From: Adiantum capillus-veneris
Lineage: Eukaryota; Streptophyta; Polypodiopsida; Polypodiales; Pteridaceae
Assembly (NCBI GenBank): GCA_014529385.2
Contig: CM043969.1
Coordinates: 23,476,946-23,540,945, forward strand
Length of the DNA: 64,000 bases
Reading direction: 5' to 3'
This document shows, one piece after another, positions 25,467 through 36,399 of this stretch. The number at the start of each line of letters is the position of its first letter. Position 1 is the stretch's first letter. The notes beneath the pieces were generated by a model. That model did not search any database, had not been told where the DNA came from, and saw nothing but the letters and a program-made list of their open reading frames with translations. The translations under genes and the position numbers were made by a program.

Positions 25467-26837
25467 CACTAGAATGGTAACATGACACTTTTATGTCCTT
25501 GGACACTTTTGTGTCCTATTAAGTGACCATTTTGCTTGAATTATTTGAAGAGTATGAAAATGAATTTCTAGGTGCTATATATCCACAAAATTGCCTTATG
25601 AGCTGAAAAAAACTTAGCATTTTTTTTTGAGTATCGATCTCATCATTAACCTTACTCTTGCACAACATTTTTGAACCTAAACTGTGTGAAAAAATGGGTC
25701 CTATTTTAGGTTTTTTTTTCAATTTTTGGCAACTATACCACTCTAAACTTCATGTTTGTGAGGTTTAGATGGCTAGAGGTTAGGCCTTCATAGTTCTCAA
25801 CATGTTTTGATTCTTGTAGGGAGAGCTAAGTGTTGAAATTGAAAGTTATGACCAATTTACAAGAATTGCATAATCCTATTTTTTGGACAAAATTAGCACT
25901 TTTATGATTTTTTTGGTGGCTTTCTTGATATCCAAATTCAATTTTGATTTTGTAAGTGTAATGTATAACATAAAGCTAATCTTCCTTGAGTTTTGCGGGA
26001 CGTAATATGCTATATAGCATAGTATATGATGATGGTTGAGTTTTTTGATTGCTGAAGAATACGATACATTTTAGAGTAGCAAGCATAGCTTTCTCAATAT
26101 TTTAGAGTAGCAAGCATAGCTTTCTCAATATTACTAGTTTCTTAGGCCAATTGTGTGTATTTTTTAGATAGTGACCATATCTAATCATAGACTACAAAAT
26201 TGGCTAGATATTGAGTAGTTTCTATGGGTTTCTAGAGGTCATAATGATAACCCCAGTTTTTTCATGTTTGCTATATTTAGCACTTTATCATTGCCCCCAA
26301 GGTTCCAATTGTAAGAGATCCATTATCCTTTTGACATGCTCCATGGCTCCTTTTGAATCCAAAGGCCCAAAGGGAACTAAGAAAACATGTATATAGTATC
26401 TGTATTGAGCGTGACTATACAAACTTTGATGATAGGTCCGCAGAATGGCAAAAATGCAACCTTTTTGTACCTATTTTTTTTGCCCAAAAAAAATTAGTGA
26501 GGTAAAAGCAACCATATGTTTTGTTCACCAACCCATTAAAGTTAACGGGGCATTTTATGTCATGTCCTACAAAAATCTCCACTCTTATTTATATGCAATC
26601 AACCGTAAGAAATTGTTGTTTTGGGCAAAATGCACTGGTCCATCAACTTTGGAGGCTTGAGCGTGACCAAGGGATGATAAAAATTACAAGTTTATCATTT
26701 TTTCCATATGTAGTAGTTATTGAACTATAAGCTCATGAAAGGATTTTTCAAAATGAGTGGATCTACTATGGTTTTGGAAATTTTTCCCAAAACCCTGAAA
26801 GGACACTTTTATGTCCTGCTAGGTTACCATTCTAGTG
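25467..26837. mobile_element. Element H: piggyBac-like non-autonomous DNA transposon
   Basis: Perfect 15-base terminal inverted repeats, CACTAGAATGGTAAC at 25467 and its inverse ending at 26837, are flanked on both sides by TTAA (25463-25466, 26838-26841). TTAA duplication is diagnostic of the piggyBac superfamily, and several known members begin TTAACACT. Subterminal GACACTTTTATGTCC occurs near both ends. The 1371-base interior is AT-rich, has a 31-base tandem duplication (about 26072-26134) and no transposase ORF. A CACTA-type origin is disfavoured because no 3-base duplication fits. Confidence 0.72.
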
Positions 26838-26879
26838 TTAATGGATGATCAAAATGGCCCTCAATTCACTCCATTTCAT

Positions 26880-27058
26880 TTAACTCAAAGAATCTAGATA
26901 AATGTTCATGTGTCCAGGAAGATTTTTTTCGAGCAGCGCATAGTTTTTATGTTCGGGCCAAGAAGATTACGAGAGATCTTGGAATGTCCTTTGCCTGTTG
27001 TAATTCCGATGATCAACTATGAAAACTCATTTGATGTGCATGTGTTTGTCCTTATCTA
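26880..27058 (+). pseudogene. Element G: end of the pre-gag ORF (segment d)
   Basis: Reading frame ...FFFEQRIVFMFGPRRLREIL, then PLPVVIPMINYENSFDVHVFVLI and stop. It aligns with segment d of L (FYQQKIVYLFDVTVLGEIL ... LDYHHSFNVSIFILF) and the minus-strand copies at 36491-36918. Segments a-c are not seen in G. Confidence 0.6.
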
Positions 27059-27104
27059 AAGTTGAGCTCCATTGAAGTTTCTGGGAATTGGGTAGTCAAA
27101 AGTT

Positions 27105-28127
27105 TTGGGTTCTTGCATGTGTGTTCAAAGGGGTTCTCAAAGCATTGTAACTTGGGTAGCCATGGCTTTCTCTTATCCGGAGTTTCATGGAAGAAGTGAT
27201 GAAGATGTGGAAGATTTTTTGGAAAAGATGGAGGTTGCCTGCATTAGCAACCAGATTCATGACCCTGCGCAGATATTACGTCTTCTCCAAATTTGTTTGA
27301 AGAGTGATGCACGAGTCTGGTCCAAAACATTTGAAGAGGAGTCGCGTGCAGCGGATCCACCTGTAAGATTGAGTTGGGACAATCTAAGGCATGGGTTGGA
27401 AGTGGAGTTTGTGAAGATAGAAGATCCATACAAAGTGTGGCAAGAAGTACAAGGTTTGGTGCAAAAGTAAGGTGAGCCAGTAGATGCGTACATACGAAAG
27501 TTTTCATTGGCATGGGAGCGAATGTGCAAGGCCTTAGCACCACAAGTACCCCCGCCTGACATGATGAAGAAGGACAAGTTTTTGGCTAGTCTTTGGGAGA
27601 ATATACGTTGGAGAGTGGAGCTAAAGAAGCCTAGGACATATGAAGATGCATTAGAGGTGGCCAGGAACAAAGAGTGGAAGTTAAGGAAAATGAGCCAGTT
27701 AGGGGTGGAGTCTTTGCCCATGAGGTCTGAATTTCAGCCTATTGACTCTTTACAAGGTCGCATGCCAGGGGCTCATCATGAACCAGTTGTTCCTGTTACT
27801 ACTCAGGTTATGCCAGCAGTGGTCACTACATTGGTGCAAGATGATGGGCTAAGGCAAGACATGAGGCAAGTGGTAGATTTTATGAAGAATCTCAGCCTAA
27901 ACATGCTAGTTCAAGTGGGAAATAATCGAGGTCGAGGGAGGTTTGCAAATCAGCCAGGAGGTGAAGAAAGGCCTAGGAATGGTGTTGGACAAAGCAATGG
28001 TAGGTTTTGGAGGCAGACGCCCACATGTTATAATTGTGGAGAGTTGGGTCACATCAGCCCACAATGTGATAAGCCACTAAGGATGAGGGGGAGACATGTA
28101 TCCATTGCCAAGACAGATGCTAACTAG
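27105..28127 (+). pseudogene. Element G: gag
   Basis: Likely start MAFSYPEFHGRSDEDVEDFL at 27162. Capsid-like helices follow (ILRLLQICLKSDARVWSKTF, DPYKVWQEVQGL). A TAA at 27468 interrupts it; the frame resumes with GEPVDAYIRKFSLAWERMCKAL. The knuckle CYNCGELGHISPQC is near 28027-28068. A Gly/Arg-rich stretch (NNRGRGRFANQPGG) precedes it. One stop separates it from intactness. Confidence 0.85.
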
Positions 28128-28989
28128 GTCAAATGATTATGGCATCGAAATTAAGGGAGACGAAGGAACCAGTGGACTGACCCAGGAGGAAAAGGGAAAG
28201 ACAAAAGTGTTAAGTGTAGTCACCTTGGAGAAGGCATCAAAGCTAGAGGATACATTAGTGATGCCTATTGGGAAGAGGACCAGAGAGGATAAGGAAGGAA
28301 GAAGTGCCCCAGGTCCTAGTAAGAAGAAAGGAAAGAGCCATGAAGGTGAGGATGTCAAGGCCAAGAGGAAACGGAGAGCTCGTCGAAAGTTTCATGTTTC
28401 AGATTTTCCACTAGGGGATGGGCAATTAAGCTATGACTTGAAGGAGGATCTGACGAGCAGGAAGGCAGATGTTACTTTTGGGCAGCTTATAGAGATGGTG
28501 CCTAAGCTAAAGCGACAGTGGAAGAGGATGGTTAACCCAATGGAGAAAGAGCCAGAGAGAGGTTCAGTAAAGGTGTTGGCAATGGATGAGCTACCAGAAA
28601 TTTGTCCAACAGTAGATGTGTGGCATAAAAGGAAAAATTTGGGACAAGGTTATGTGGATGGTGGAGCCCAAATATGGGTCATAACACACTCATGCGGTGA
28701 GAAGATGGGTCTCGCAGTGGCTGGGGTGTCAGGTTTTCGGATTAGATTGGCAAACCATCAAAAAGTAAAATGCTTGGGTGTTGTAAAGAGCTTAGAAGTG
28801 GAGGCATATGATGCAAAGGCAGTGGTTGATTTTCATGTGATGCCAGCGGGGTTGGAAGCATATCCTATTATACTGGGCAGACCATGGTTGTGTGCAGTGG
28901 GAGCTGTTCAAGCTGGGAGACGTGGTACGATTAGCCTCTATAGAAAGACAGGTGCCAAGGAGCTATATAATATGGACACAAGGAAATGA
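28096..28989 (+). CDS. Element G: aspartic protease with basic linker
   Basis: Overlaps the end of gag by 32 bases in another frame, so a frameshift would be needed for a fusion. Linker: KRKRRARRKFHVSDFPLGDGQLSYDL and QLIEMVPKLKRQWKRMV, parallel to F and L. The protease has GYVDGGAQIWVITHSC (active-site DGGA) and AYPIILGRPWL. It ends at TGA 28987. All expected residues are present. Confidence 0.85.
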   Translation: MYPLPRQMLTRSNDYGIEIKGDEGTSGLTQEEKGKTKVLSVVTLEKASKLEDTLVMPIGKRTREDKEGRSAPGPSKKKGKSHEGEDVKAKRKRRARRKFHVSDFPLGDGQLSYDLKEDLTSRKADVTFGQLIEMVPKLKRQWKRMVNPMEKEPERGSVKVLAMDELPEICPTVDVWHKRKNLGQGYVDGGAQIWVITHSCGEKMGLAVAGVSGFRIRLANHQKVKCLGVVKSLEVEAYDAKAVVDFHVMPAGLEAYPIILGRPWLCAVGAVQAGRRGTISLYRKTGAKELYNMDTRK

Positions 28990-29481
28990 TTGGAGGAGCT
29001 TTATGAAGATGAGGATGAGTCTAGTGATGAAGACTATTCCTCAGTGTCTGACGAGGACAATGATAGTACTACCAGCAGTGATGAGGATGCTGATGTTGCA
29101 TTTCTTTTGATGGACAAAGGAATCCAGGAGTCTGGTTTAGTTGCATTTACGAATGAAGTTGAAGATGAAAGTGAAGGGCCTTATGAAGTGATTGAGGGGC
29201 CGATGCAAACCAAGGTTGAGTTGTCAAAGAAGCATGAATTGATGACACAAATGATTAGTTGTGGAGACCTCTCAGCTATGGAGAAGGGAATATATTTGCA
29301 CATGCCGATCTATGCCAAAGTAATTGATGGTTTTCTTGATGCAAGATTGATGTATGGCATCTCTACACTTTTTCCCTGGGAATCAGGTGCAAGCTTGATT
29401 AATTTTTTGAGGCAAGGAATGCAAAGTGTTTTTGTGTGGGATCCAGACGGCGAGTCTCATATTGCTTTTTGCTGCTGCTGA
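28990..29481 (+). CDS. Element G: acidic ORF of unknown function after protease
   Basis: Same frame as the protease, separated only by the TGA at 28987-28989, so it may have been its C-terminal extension. The first ~45 residues are Asp/Glu/Ser-rich; the second half is globular-looking (MEKGIYLHMPIYAKVIDGFL, FPWESGASLINFLRQGMQSVFVWDPDG, ending HIAFCCC). It sits where RT should be. I do not recognise it; it is directly followed by the polypurine tract. Confidence 0.6.
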   Translation: MEELYEDEDESSDEDYSSVSDEDNDSTTSSDEDADVAFLLMDKGIQESGLVAFTNEVEDESEGPYEVIEGPMQTKVELSKKHELMTQMISCGDLSAMEKGIYLHMPIYAKVIDGFLDARLMYGISTLFPWESGASLINFLRQGMQSVFVWDPDGESHIAFCCC

Positions 29482-29504
29482 TCATGAATGATCTAGCAGG
29501 CTAG

Positions 29505-30654
29505 GGGATGGGCGAATTATGTCAGGAGTTTTTTGGAGCAAGGGATTGTGCATATGTACATACACATGCATGGTGCATCGAATAAAAAATTGCCCATTTT
29601 CCAGAGCCAGGTGGTTACGTGGGGCCCACATGTGTACAGGTAGGACAACATGTACATAGTGCATCGATTTTCACTATCACCAGTACTAGTGCGTTTTTTC
29701 TACAATAAGGAGGAGTTGGTAGCGCGTAAAAATTCTCGAGGAAGCTATCCGTGGGCCGACGACATGAGGTAAGCAGGTGCGTCAGATGGCATCTAATGGC
29801 GTCAGGAGGCCGAACGGGGTCAATATTTGCACGTGGATGAATACGGACACAACGTGGGTGTTTTCTTGTGAGAGTTATACAGAAAGGTCATCATTAGGAC
29901 CACTTTTTGGGGCCACTTCACATGGTTTTGAGACGCATTATTGAAAAGAAATGAGTGCCAGGTGTGCGGATGATGCAAAAAGGTGACAACTATGCATTGC
30001 GAGGTCAGTTTTTGGCCTGTTCGGGGTTCGTTTGAGGTCATCTAAAAGGCCAAGGGTGCCCAACTAATGAAGCTAAGTGTGGGAACTAAAAAAGAAGAGA
30101 GAAGACCAGAAAAAACATGGAGAGGAGAGGAGGAACAACCGCAGGTGTGTTTTTGGGGTTTTTGGAGCCTGTTTTAGTCGTAAACTGCTCATCCGAGGTC
30201 GGATTTGAGCACTTTGACATTGTAGACTGGGGTTTTGGGCCGTTCTGGACGCGATGGCACTGTCCATTTTGCCAAATTACTCACTCTTTTTCTGTTGTTT
30301 TGGTTGTGTAAGTTTCTCCTATGAGCAAAGCTTCCGCTCCAATTTGTGATTGTATCTGGTATCTTTTACCCATTTTGTGTGCGCTATTTGCCCATTGGTG
30401 TTGGCCCAAGCTCATTTGTATCTAAAAATCATAAGTTATCCTCTTTTGAGATGAGTTTTTTGGGTGTGTGTGCGTGTCTCTGTGTGGAGTGGGCAAGTGG
30501 GTAGTCTCTCTCCTCTCACTCCATAGGTGTGTTTCCTGTCTCGGCCAGGTGGTTGTGTAAGCTGAGTGGTGCCCCATAGTGTGTGTGTGTCTCTTCCCAA
30601 GAGTGTGTGTCGGGTCGTTATAGAGGCATTATGTGTGTTTTCATCCCGCTCACA
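29505..30654 (+). repeat. Element G: polypurine tract and 3' LTR
   Basis: GGGGATGGGCGAATTA (29504-29519) precedes TGTCAGGAG at 29520. The LTR ends CTCACA at 30654 and is followed by CCGT, matching the 5' flank. Sequence is highly similar to the 5' LTR with small indels. Confidence 0.85.
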
Positions 30655-30658
30655 CCGT

Positions 30659-31370
30659 GAGGAAAACACACGTCAATACTGTTAGTTATCCAAGGGGATA
30701 GGCAGATTACAAACATTACAAAGAGTAATCTTGTGCTAAAGGATCTGCTAAGAGCATACGTTAACACAACGCATTTCTAAATAGATGATTTTCTCCCTAT
30801 TATAGAATTTGCTTAAGTACGATTTTTGACTTTGAACACCTCTTGTGGTGGGGTTGGAGATTGTGTCAATACTTTCATACATCAAGGACTTACCAGGTGT
30901 GTTGACAGAGCATCGTGGCAAGTAACCTTCATTAGGGATGAACATGTAACGGACTATTCAAGATACTCAGGCGAGTAGGAAATCTGGCTCACAACTGCAT
31001 GGAAAGTTACGCCAAGGTTTTCTTGCATTATTCTAGTACCTTCAACTCTTAGTTGTGGTTCCTCCTTTACAGTACTCAAGTGAGCTATAAATGGAGTTAC
31101 CATTTAAACCCAAGTGACTCTTAGTTGTGGTTACTCCTTTACAACACTCAAGCGAGTTATAAATGGAGTTACCATTCAGACCCAAGTGGTTGCAAACGGA
31201 GAACAATGTTGAAAATCAAGATATTCATCTTGGTTTCATTGAACCTCCTCACTGCACCAATTATCGGTCATACACACAATTGGCTCACTTATGGGACGTC
31301 AATAAAGAGAACACCAGTATTCTTAAGAAGATGTTACTACTTGTGTTTTCGAGGACGAAAACTCTTCCTT
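30659..31370 (+). other. Element E: internal region, part 3
   Basis: Non-coding apart from short ORFs. Two 72-base tandem copies lie at 31045-31116 and 31117-31188, each with CTCTTAGTTGTGGTT and TATAAATGGAGTTACCATT. Just before the LTR, TTTTCGAGGACGAAAACTC resembles the end of plant Ty3 polyproteins. Confidence 0.65.
31045..31188. repeat. 72-base tandem duplication in element E
   Basis: Copies 31045-31116 and 31117-31188 differ at about seven positions. Neither has coding potential. Confidence 0.9.
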
Positions 31371-31555
31371 AAGGGGGAAGTAATGTCAGGACACGGGTCC
31401 TGTACCCTAAGAACTAGGCTAGGCAAGGAGTACAGCCAAGGGCCGGGCTAGGCAGTGTGGACAGGGGATCCGTCTAGGGCAAGGGGCTAGGAGCCCACCT
31501 ATAAAGGGAGGTTGGGAAGAGGATCTAGTAGAGCCTAGTTGCCTAGTTTCTTACA
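31371..31555 (+). repeat. Element E: polypurine tract and 3' LTR
   Basis: AAGGGGGAAGTAA (31371-31383) directly precedes TGTCAGGACACGG at 31384. The LTR (31384-31555) has the TATAAA box and ends GTTTCTTACA, then CATGC, the right target duplication. Confidence 0.9.
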
Positions 31556-32530
31556 CATGCGTCCCATATCCTCTGCAACACTCATTCCCCTCTACATGCA
31601 TTTCAACTCCGCCCTTCAACTTGAAGCTTTTGCTCGGTCTCTGTAGCTCCCCTTAACTCCTGCAATATGCCACCCCTTCTAGTGAGAACCTATCGGCCCT
31701 TCCTCTGTAACGTGCTCCTTCAATTGCCTAAGGTTGCTCCTCTCTCTCAAAAAGGTGGCGGCCCTCCTCTTTACAGCGCTGGCCCCTCCTGGTCGTAGCC
31801 TCTTCTTGACCCTGCTGGCCACCTGTGGTGACCACTGCTCCTTCTGTAACTCCCTGCCCCGCCCTCGAGGCACTCCTACCCTTCTTCTCCGCGTTGACTC
31901 CCTCTAGCCCCCCCTTGCAGTGCCATCCTCCTGCCATGCAAACTGGAGACTCCCTCCAGATGGCGACTTTCCCATTCAACCTCCCAAGTGGTGCTACTTG
32001 CCTTCAAGTAGCCCACCACCCCTCCATGCAACGTTTTATTTCCTCAACTAAAAAATTTAAAAACCTTTTGGGTTGGGCCCCCGTGCACACGCCAAAAATT
32101 GCCGATCCAACAAAGACTTAAGCTTTAGTGTGGACAATCCCACGACGATGCAAACAGGTCATAGTCAATCCCGCACACCACCCTAAGAAGACCAGGACCG
32201 CTACAAGTGTGGCAACCTTAAAACAACATCCCATTGAGCAGTTTCATGCATGCCGAGAGCCTCAAAATTGGCAAAATTGTGAAAGGATTCAACATATAAC
32301 ATTTCATGGCACTAGCTGATGATTGCACCCACACTTCTGGGAATCCTGACGAGTTGAGCATGAAAACCTCCTTTGGTTTGCTAAAACCCACATTTGACAT
32401 ACACTTTCCGACAGTGCCGACCATACCTTGCATCAAGCAGCTGCACAAGTACTGTGTCATCTACCTACTAACTTTAACATAGGTGTCCCTCGCTTCTCCT
32501 TGGGTCGACAAAACTTGGGTGCACCATCAT

Positions 32531-32972
32531 CTTGAAACGATAGCGGATAGTGATTTCTCTTGGTCGCCACATTTAGTGGCTTGTAGTCGTCACATACCCT
32601 CCATTTTCCATTCTTCTTAGGGGACTCCTTCACAGGGTGAATGATGCTTGCATCCAACAACTTATTAATCTCGTGCCAAAGGGCCTCCTTTTGGATCTCC
32701 CCTAGTCTCCTAAGCTTCTGTGCTTTAGGTGTATGTCCCTCCTTGAGAACAATCTTGTGCTCTACCCCTTTTGCACCACGCAAATATTTGTATTCCATTG
32801 CAAATACGTTAGGATAGGACTTACACATCTGGACATAATTCTCCTTCTCACCCTTGGTCAAATCCTCACTCAACATGCTTGAAACCTCGTTTATTCTTAA
32901 ACCATGAGCTTGAGGCTGCATACCTTTACTCTTAAGAGGGGATTCATCTATGGTGACTCCAAAAATATGCAT
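32531..32972 (-). pseudogene. Element C: reverse transcriptase, N-terminal part
   Basis: Minus strand: FGVTIDESPLKSKGM, INEVSSMLSEDLTKGEKENYV, EHKIVLKEGHTPKAQKLRRLGE, then VKESPKKNGKWRVCDDYKPLN. It matches F with about ten residues missing between VKES and PKKN. It breaks after HYPLSFQD at element D and continues at 9090. Confidence 0.85.
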
Positions 32973-33942
32973 CTATCTTTAGCATGTCATCCCCGCTCTC
33001 CCCTTCCTATGTGCTAGTGTAGACTTCATCATAGGCCGTCTCCATCTCGTACTCGTAGCTTGTCATGTCATCTTCATCTTTAGCTCCCATAGGACAAGAA
33101 CTACTCTCCTTGGTCTTCAAATCTACCACAATCTTTCTCCCCTTCTCTCTGTCAGATAAAGTGAACACTTTGCTCTCCCAATCCTGCTTAGCACCTTTGC
33201 CAGTAACCACGGCCTACCCAAAATGATTGGATAAGCATTATCACCTTCCTTCATAACGGAAAAGTCTATCAGGCACTCTATGCCCATCACCTTAACCTTC
33301 ACATCCTGAGACACACCCAGGAACCTAGCTTTAGTATGGTTGGCCATCCTCATGTGCACATTCAACTTGGCTATCGGCTTGAATCCCATCTCCTTCATGG
33401 CTTTTTCCGCCATGACACATACCTATGATCCACCATCTATGTAGGCCTATAGCTGCATCCTTTTCTCAATGATGGCATGGACCAGTGGAAGAACATCAGT
33501 CAGGATACCTACCCTCAAGGCGATGTTTTGCACGGCGTGCACATTCTCCTTAGCTCTTGGCAGCCTGGTGCTAACACTTGTAGACCATTGTCTCCTCAAT
33601 TTGGGATTTAAAGCCAACATTTGAACAAAAGTATTGTTTGCTTTTTGATTTTGAATGCCACTTACCAGGTTGTACTTGGGATATCCACATCCCAATTAAG
33701 AACCCGCTTGCTTGATTTTGTGGTGTCTCCTTATTTTGCTAGTCTCAGGTTGCACTCTACCTTCATACACCTTCTCTTTGCCCTTGCTAGCTCTAGTTTC
33801 ACACTTCGTCTTTGTCTCCCTCTCATCTCTTTCCCTTTTGCTGGCCAAAATCTTGACTCCGTGCTTGTCCACCCATGTAATATTCACCCTTGGGACTTCA
33901 CCTCCATTTGGCAGAGCTGGATGCATAGGATTATTCATACAA
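32973..33942 (-). pseudogene. Element C: gag end, linker and protease, broken
   Basis: Minus-strand pieces 33938-33696 (NGGEVPRVNI, KGKEKVYEGR), 33695-33447 (QMLALNPKLRRQWSTSVST), 33413-33123 (VMAEKAMKEMGFK, IILGRPWLLA) and 33210-33007 align in order with 15230-16222 of F. The active site reads YIDGGS followed by a stop, and the frame changes several times. It is truncated at 33942 against element I. Confidence 0.82.
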
Positions 33943-34792
33943 CAGGGGAGATGAGGATATTCTCTATAAACTAGATAAGATAAAGCAAAGAAAATTATCA
34001 GTCAAAAGTTATGTTGAGAAAATAAAAGAGCTAACTAGGCAGTTGCAGGAACCACCATCAGAAAAGCGGTTGCGAGCATGGTTCTTAAATGGTTTTTGCA
34101 GTAAGAAGATTAGGGAACAGGAGGTGTCAACACCAACAAAGAAATTTAATGATATGGAGTAGCGAGCCATGAAGCTAGAACATCAGGCCAAGAAAGAAAG
34201 GCGTCATAAGAATAGGAGGTCCATTAGTAGTAGTACTTCTACTGAGAATTCTGATTCTAGTAAGACCTCCAATAGTTCTGAAAGTAGCTCCGATGAGAAG
34301 ATCAAACACAAGGCTAAGAAGGGGTCTTGGTCTAGAAAGATTGATGAGATGGCCCGACAGATTGCTGAAATCAGTCAGACCAAACAACCAATAAGAAGAA
34401 TGGAAACATGGTGTTCAAAGTGTAAATCTAAAGATCATGTTTCCAATGAGTGCCCTCAATGTACTTACTACAAATCCTATGGCCATATATGGAACAACTG
34501 TGGTATTAGAATTCATCATTTTAAGAAGGGAAAAGATCTATCTATGGTGGCATTTACCAATGCTGAACCAGTAAGAGTGGAGACTATCAGTGTTCCCCAA
34601 GAACAGAAACCAGGTATCAGTGGTACTGGTACGGGGCACGGAAAATACCAAGCTAGTACTGGCCGGGGCTGGGGTCGTGGTAATTTCCAGAATCAAAGTC
34701 TGAACTGCTATACTTGTGGTAAGTATGGGCATTTCGCGGCTCAGTGTCCAGACACACCGGTGACTGCGGCTACTGAGAGGAAGGTCCCATAA
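33943..34792 (+). pseudogene. Element I: gag with two zinc knuckles, 5' truncated
   Basis: Gag text starts at the junction with C (DILYKLDKIKQRKLSVKSYV, RAWFLNGFCSKKIRE); a TAG at 34160 interrupts it. The ORF 34169-34792 has a Ser-rich stretch, a knuckle-like CSKCKSKDHVSNEC followed by CTYYKSYGHIWNNC, and a canonical CYTCGKYGHFAAQC. This is a different Ty3 lineage from F and L. The pol of the same element resumes at 60139. Confidence 0.8.
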
Positions 34793-35705
34793 CCAGTTCT
34801 TGTACAAGCAGTTACACACAATAAAGGGGTGGTAATAGAGGAAATTCCAGATAACCTAGTGAAACCAGTCACTCCTGGAAGTAGAAAATGGGGTAAGCAG
34901 AGAGAGGTGTGAAAGGACAAAGGTAAAGAAAAGGTGGTTGATGAATGGCAAGAGCAGAGAGAACTAGCGGCAAAAATCATAGAGGATTTAGCCAAGAAGC
35001 TGCCACAGCAGCCAGAGAGTTCTGATGCTCAGGTCATTCAGAAGATACCACGCCACTCTTCTCCGACAGCACAACCAAACCAGCCAAGGACTCGAATACC
35101 TGAGACTATGTTGGCTGCAGTTGAGGGACTGATGGTGGTAATGGAATTGAAAGCACTAGAACAAAGGAATGGTATTGTGGAGATACTACCAATTCTTCAA
35201 GTTTTGATGACAACTCCGATCATGAGAGGGAGGAAATTCATGTCAAGATTTTTGACAGAATTCACAAACTCATTGTGGAGTTAGAGGACATTGGAAAAAC
35301 TTTGCCTGAAGAAACGAAATTCATCAGATAGCAAAGGGAAGCTGGGGCGGAAGCCAAAACAGTTGACTTGACAACTGTCGGAGATAATGAAGTGCCGGTG
35401 ATCTAGGTGGACTATAAAGCTGTGAAATAGTAAGAGCCACTATCTAGTGTCATACTGGATGGAGGTGCAGGAGTAAACATCCTGGGACACATCTTCAACA
35501 AAGTATGGGAATTACAAATCTAAAACCATCACCTTTCAGAGTTCGAATGGCGGACCATCGAGTAGTGCAAGCAACTAGTATGATAGAGAGTATGCAGGTA
35601 AGAGTGATCAAAGAAAAGTTCAAAGCTAGCTTCCTAGTACTAGATGTGCAAGGCACGTATGGGATGCTACTGGGGCACCCATGGCTGCAAATGGCACAGG
35701 ACGTT
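34793..35705 (+). pseudogene. Element I: linker and aspartic protease
   Basis: Lys/Glu-rich linker in several frames, then ILDGGAGVNILG (about 35454-35490, active-site DGGA) and, one frame away, FRVRMADHRVV and GMLLGHPWLQMAQDV. The last codons run into element J. Rejoining 35705 to the sequence after 60143 restores AQDV-HDYAN in frame, apart from one TAG. Confidence 0.75.
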
Positions 35706-35932
35706 AGTTGGATTTAGGGTTGCAGAGAAACGCACATAGCTTAGAGAAGACGAAGAAAGCTCAAGTCATACAATAGAGAGTGAGTTACTTAGTATGCAAT
35801 GGAAAGATAGATAGCCCTAGAGTGATTGGCGTATATACAATGCTCGGGTGAAAAAACCTCCTAAAGAGGGAAAAAATGCCCCGGGGGTCCTAGTGTTGTC
35901 ACACACATCACTACCACATGTATATGGTAACA
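35706..35932 (-). repeat. Element J: 3' LTR
   Basis: Plus strand TTGGATTTAGGGTTGCAGAG...ATATGGTAACA, matching 59912-60138; the terminal TG (plus sense) is AG here. It carries a TATA-like box and the CCTCCTAAAGAGGGAAAAAATGCC block in both copies. Confidence 0.85.
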
Positions 35933-36007
35933 AATCTCCCCTCGAGTGATGCGGTGAACGAGAGCTGGAACATGAGTAAAGGGAAGTGCCATGCCCTGAC
36001 GACATGA

Positions 36008-36364
36008 TCAGTCCACAAAGGGGAGTAAGCCCAAAGCTGTGCAGAAAGCTTCAAGCTTCTTATGAGACAATGCCTTTACAAAAAGGTCTACAAGGTTGTC
36101 TTGTGTTGGCACATAAGCCAAGCTAACCTCTCCTGCTGGGAGCCTCTCTCTGACATAGTGGTAATGCACCTCAATGTGCTTTGTGCGAGCATGAAAAATT
36201 GGGCTCCTCACAACTGCCAATGCGCTCTGACTGTCAGTGTAGATAGTGTTGGAAGTGTCCTGTGCAACAGCCAAATCAGCCATAAGGCGTTGTCGAGAAA
36301 TTTGCGGTCTTGCCAGGAAAGCACCGAGCTTATGGCTGTGAGAGTTTGTGAGAAAACTCAACAA
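36008..36364 (-). pseudogene. Element J: copia RNase H, C-terminal part
   Basis: Minus strand: RLMADLAVAQ, IYTDSQSALAVVRSPIFHARTKHIEVHYHYVRERL and AYVPTQDNLVDLFVKAL, the classic end of plant copia polyproteins (TDSQ, KHI(E/D)..HF, DN.AD..TK). It ends LPFVD, 75 bases before the LTR. Upstream of RLMADL (plus ~36290) homology stops, marking the border with fragment K. Confidence 0.85.
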
Positions 36365-36399
36365 AAACTATATGAAGGAGTTAAACCATAGATGCTATG

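Larger units (their letters stand above)
23563..30654 (+). mobile_element. Element G: non-autonomous gag-protease LTR element, 7.1 kb
   Basis: LTRs 23563-24706 and 29520-30654, flanked by CCGT (23559-23562, 30655-30658). Internal order: PBS, a 2.4 kb leader holding transposon H and the end of a pre-gag ORF, gag with knuckle, protease, an acidic unidentified ORF, polypurine tract. No RT, RNase H or integrase is present. Linker and protease resemble those of F. It resembles gag-only non-autonomous elements that depend on a helper. Confidence 0.85.

Noticed and set aside
25467-26837. CACTA (En/Spm) transposon because the terminus starts CACTAG
   Set aside because: CACTA elements duplicate three bases. 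Here TTA/TAA do not match as direct 3-base repeats while TTAA matches exactly.
31825-32121. 98-residue ORF in element D
   Set aside because: Low-complexity pyrimidine-rich text with antisense ORFs across the same span and no homologous motif.
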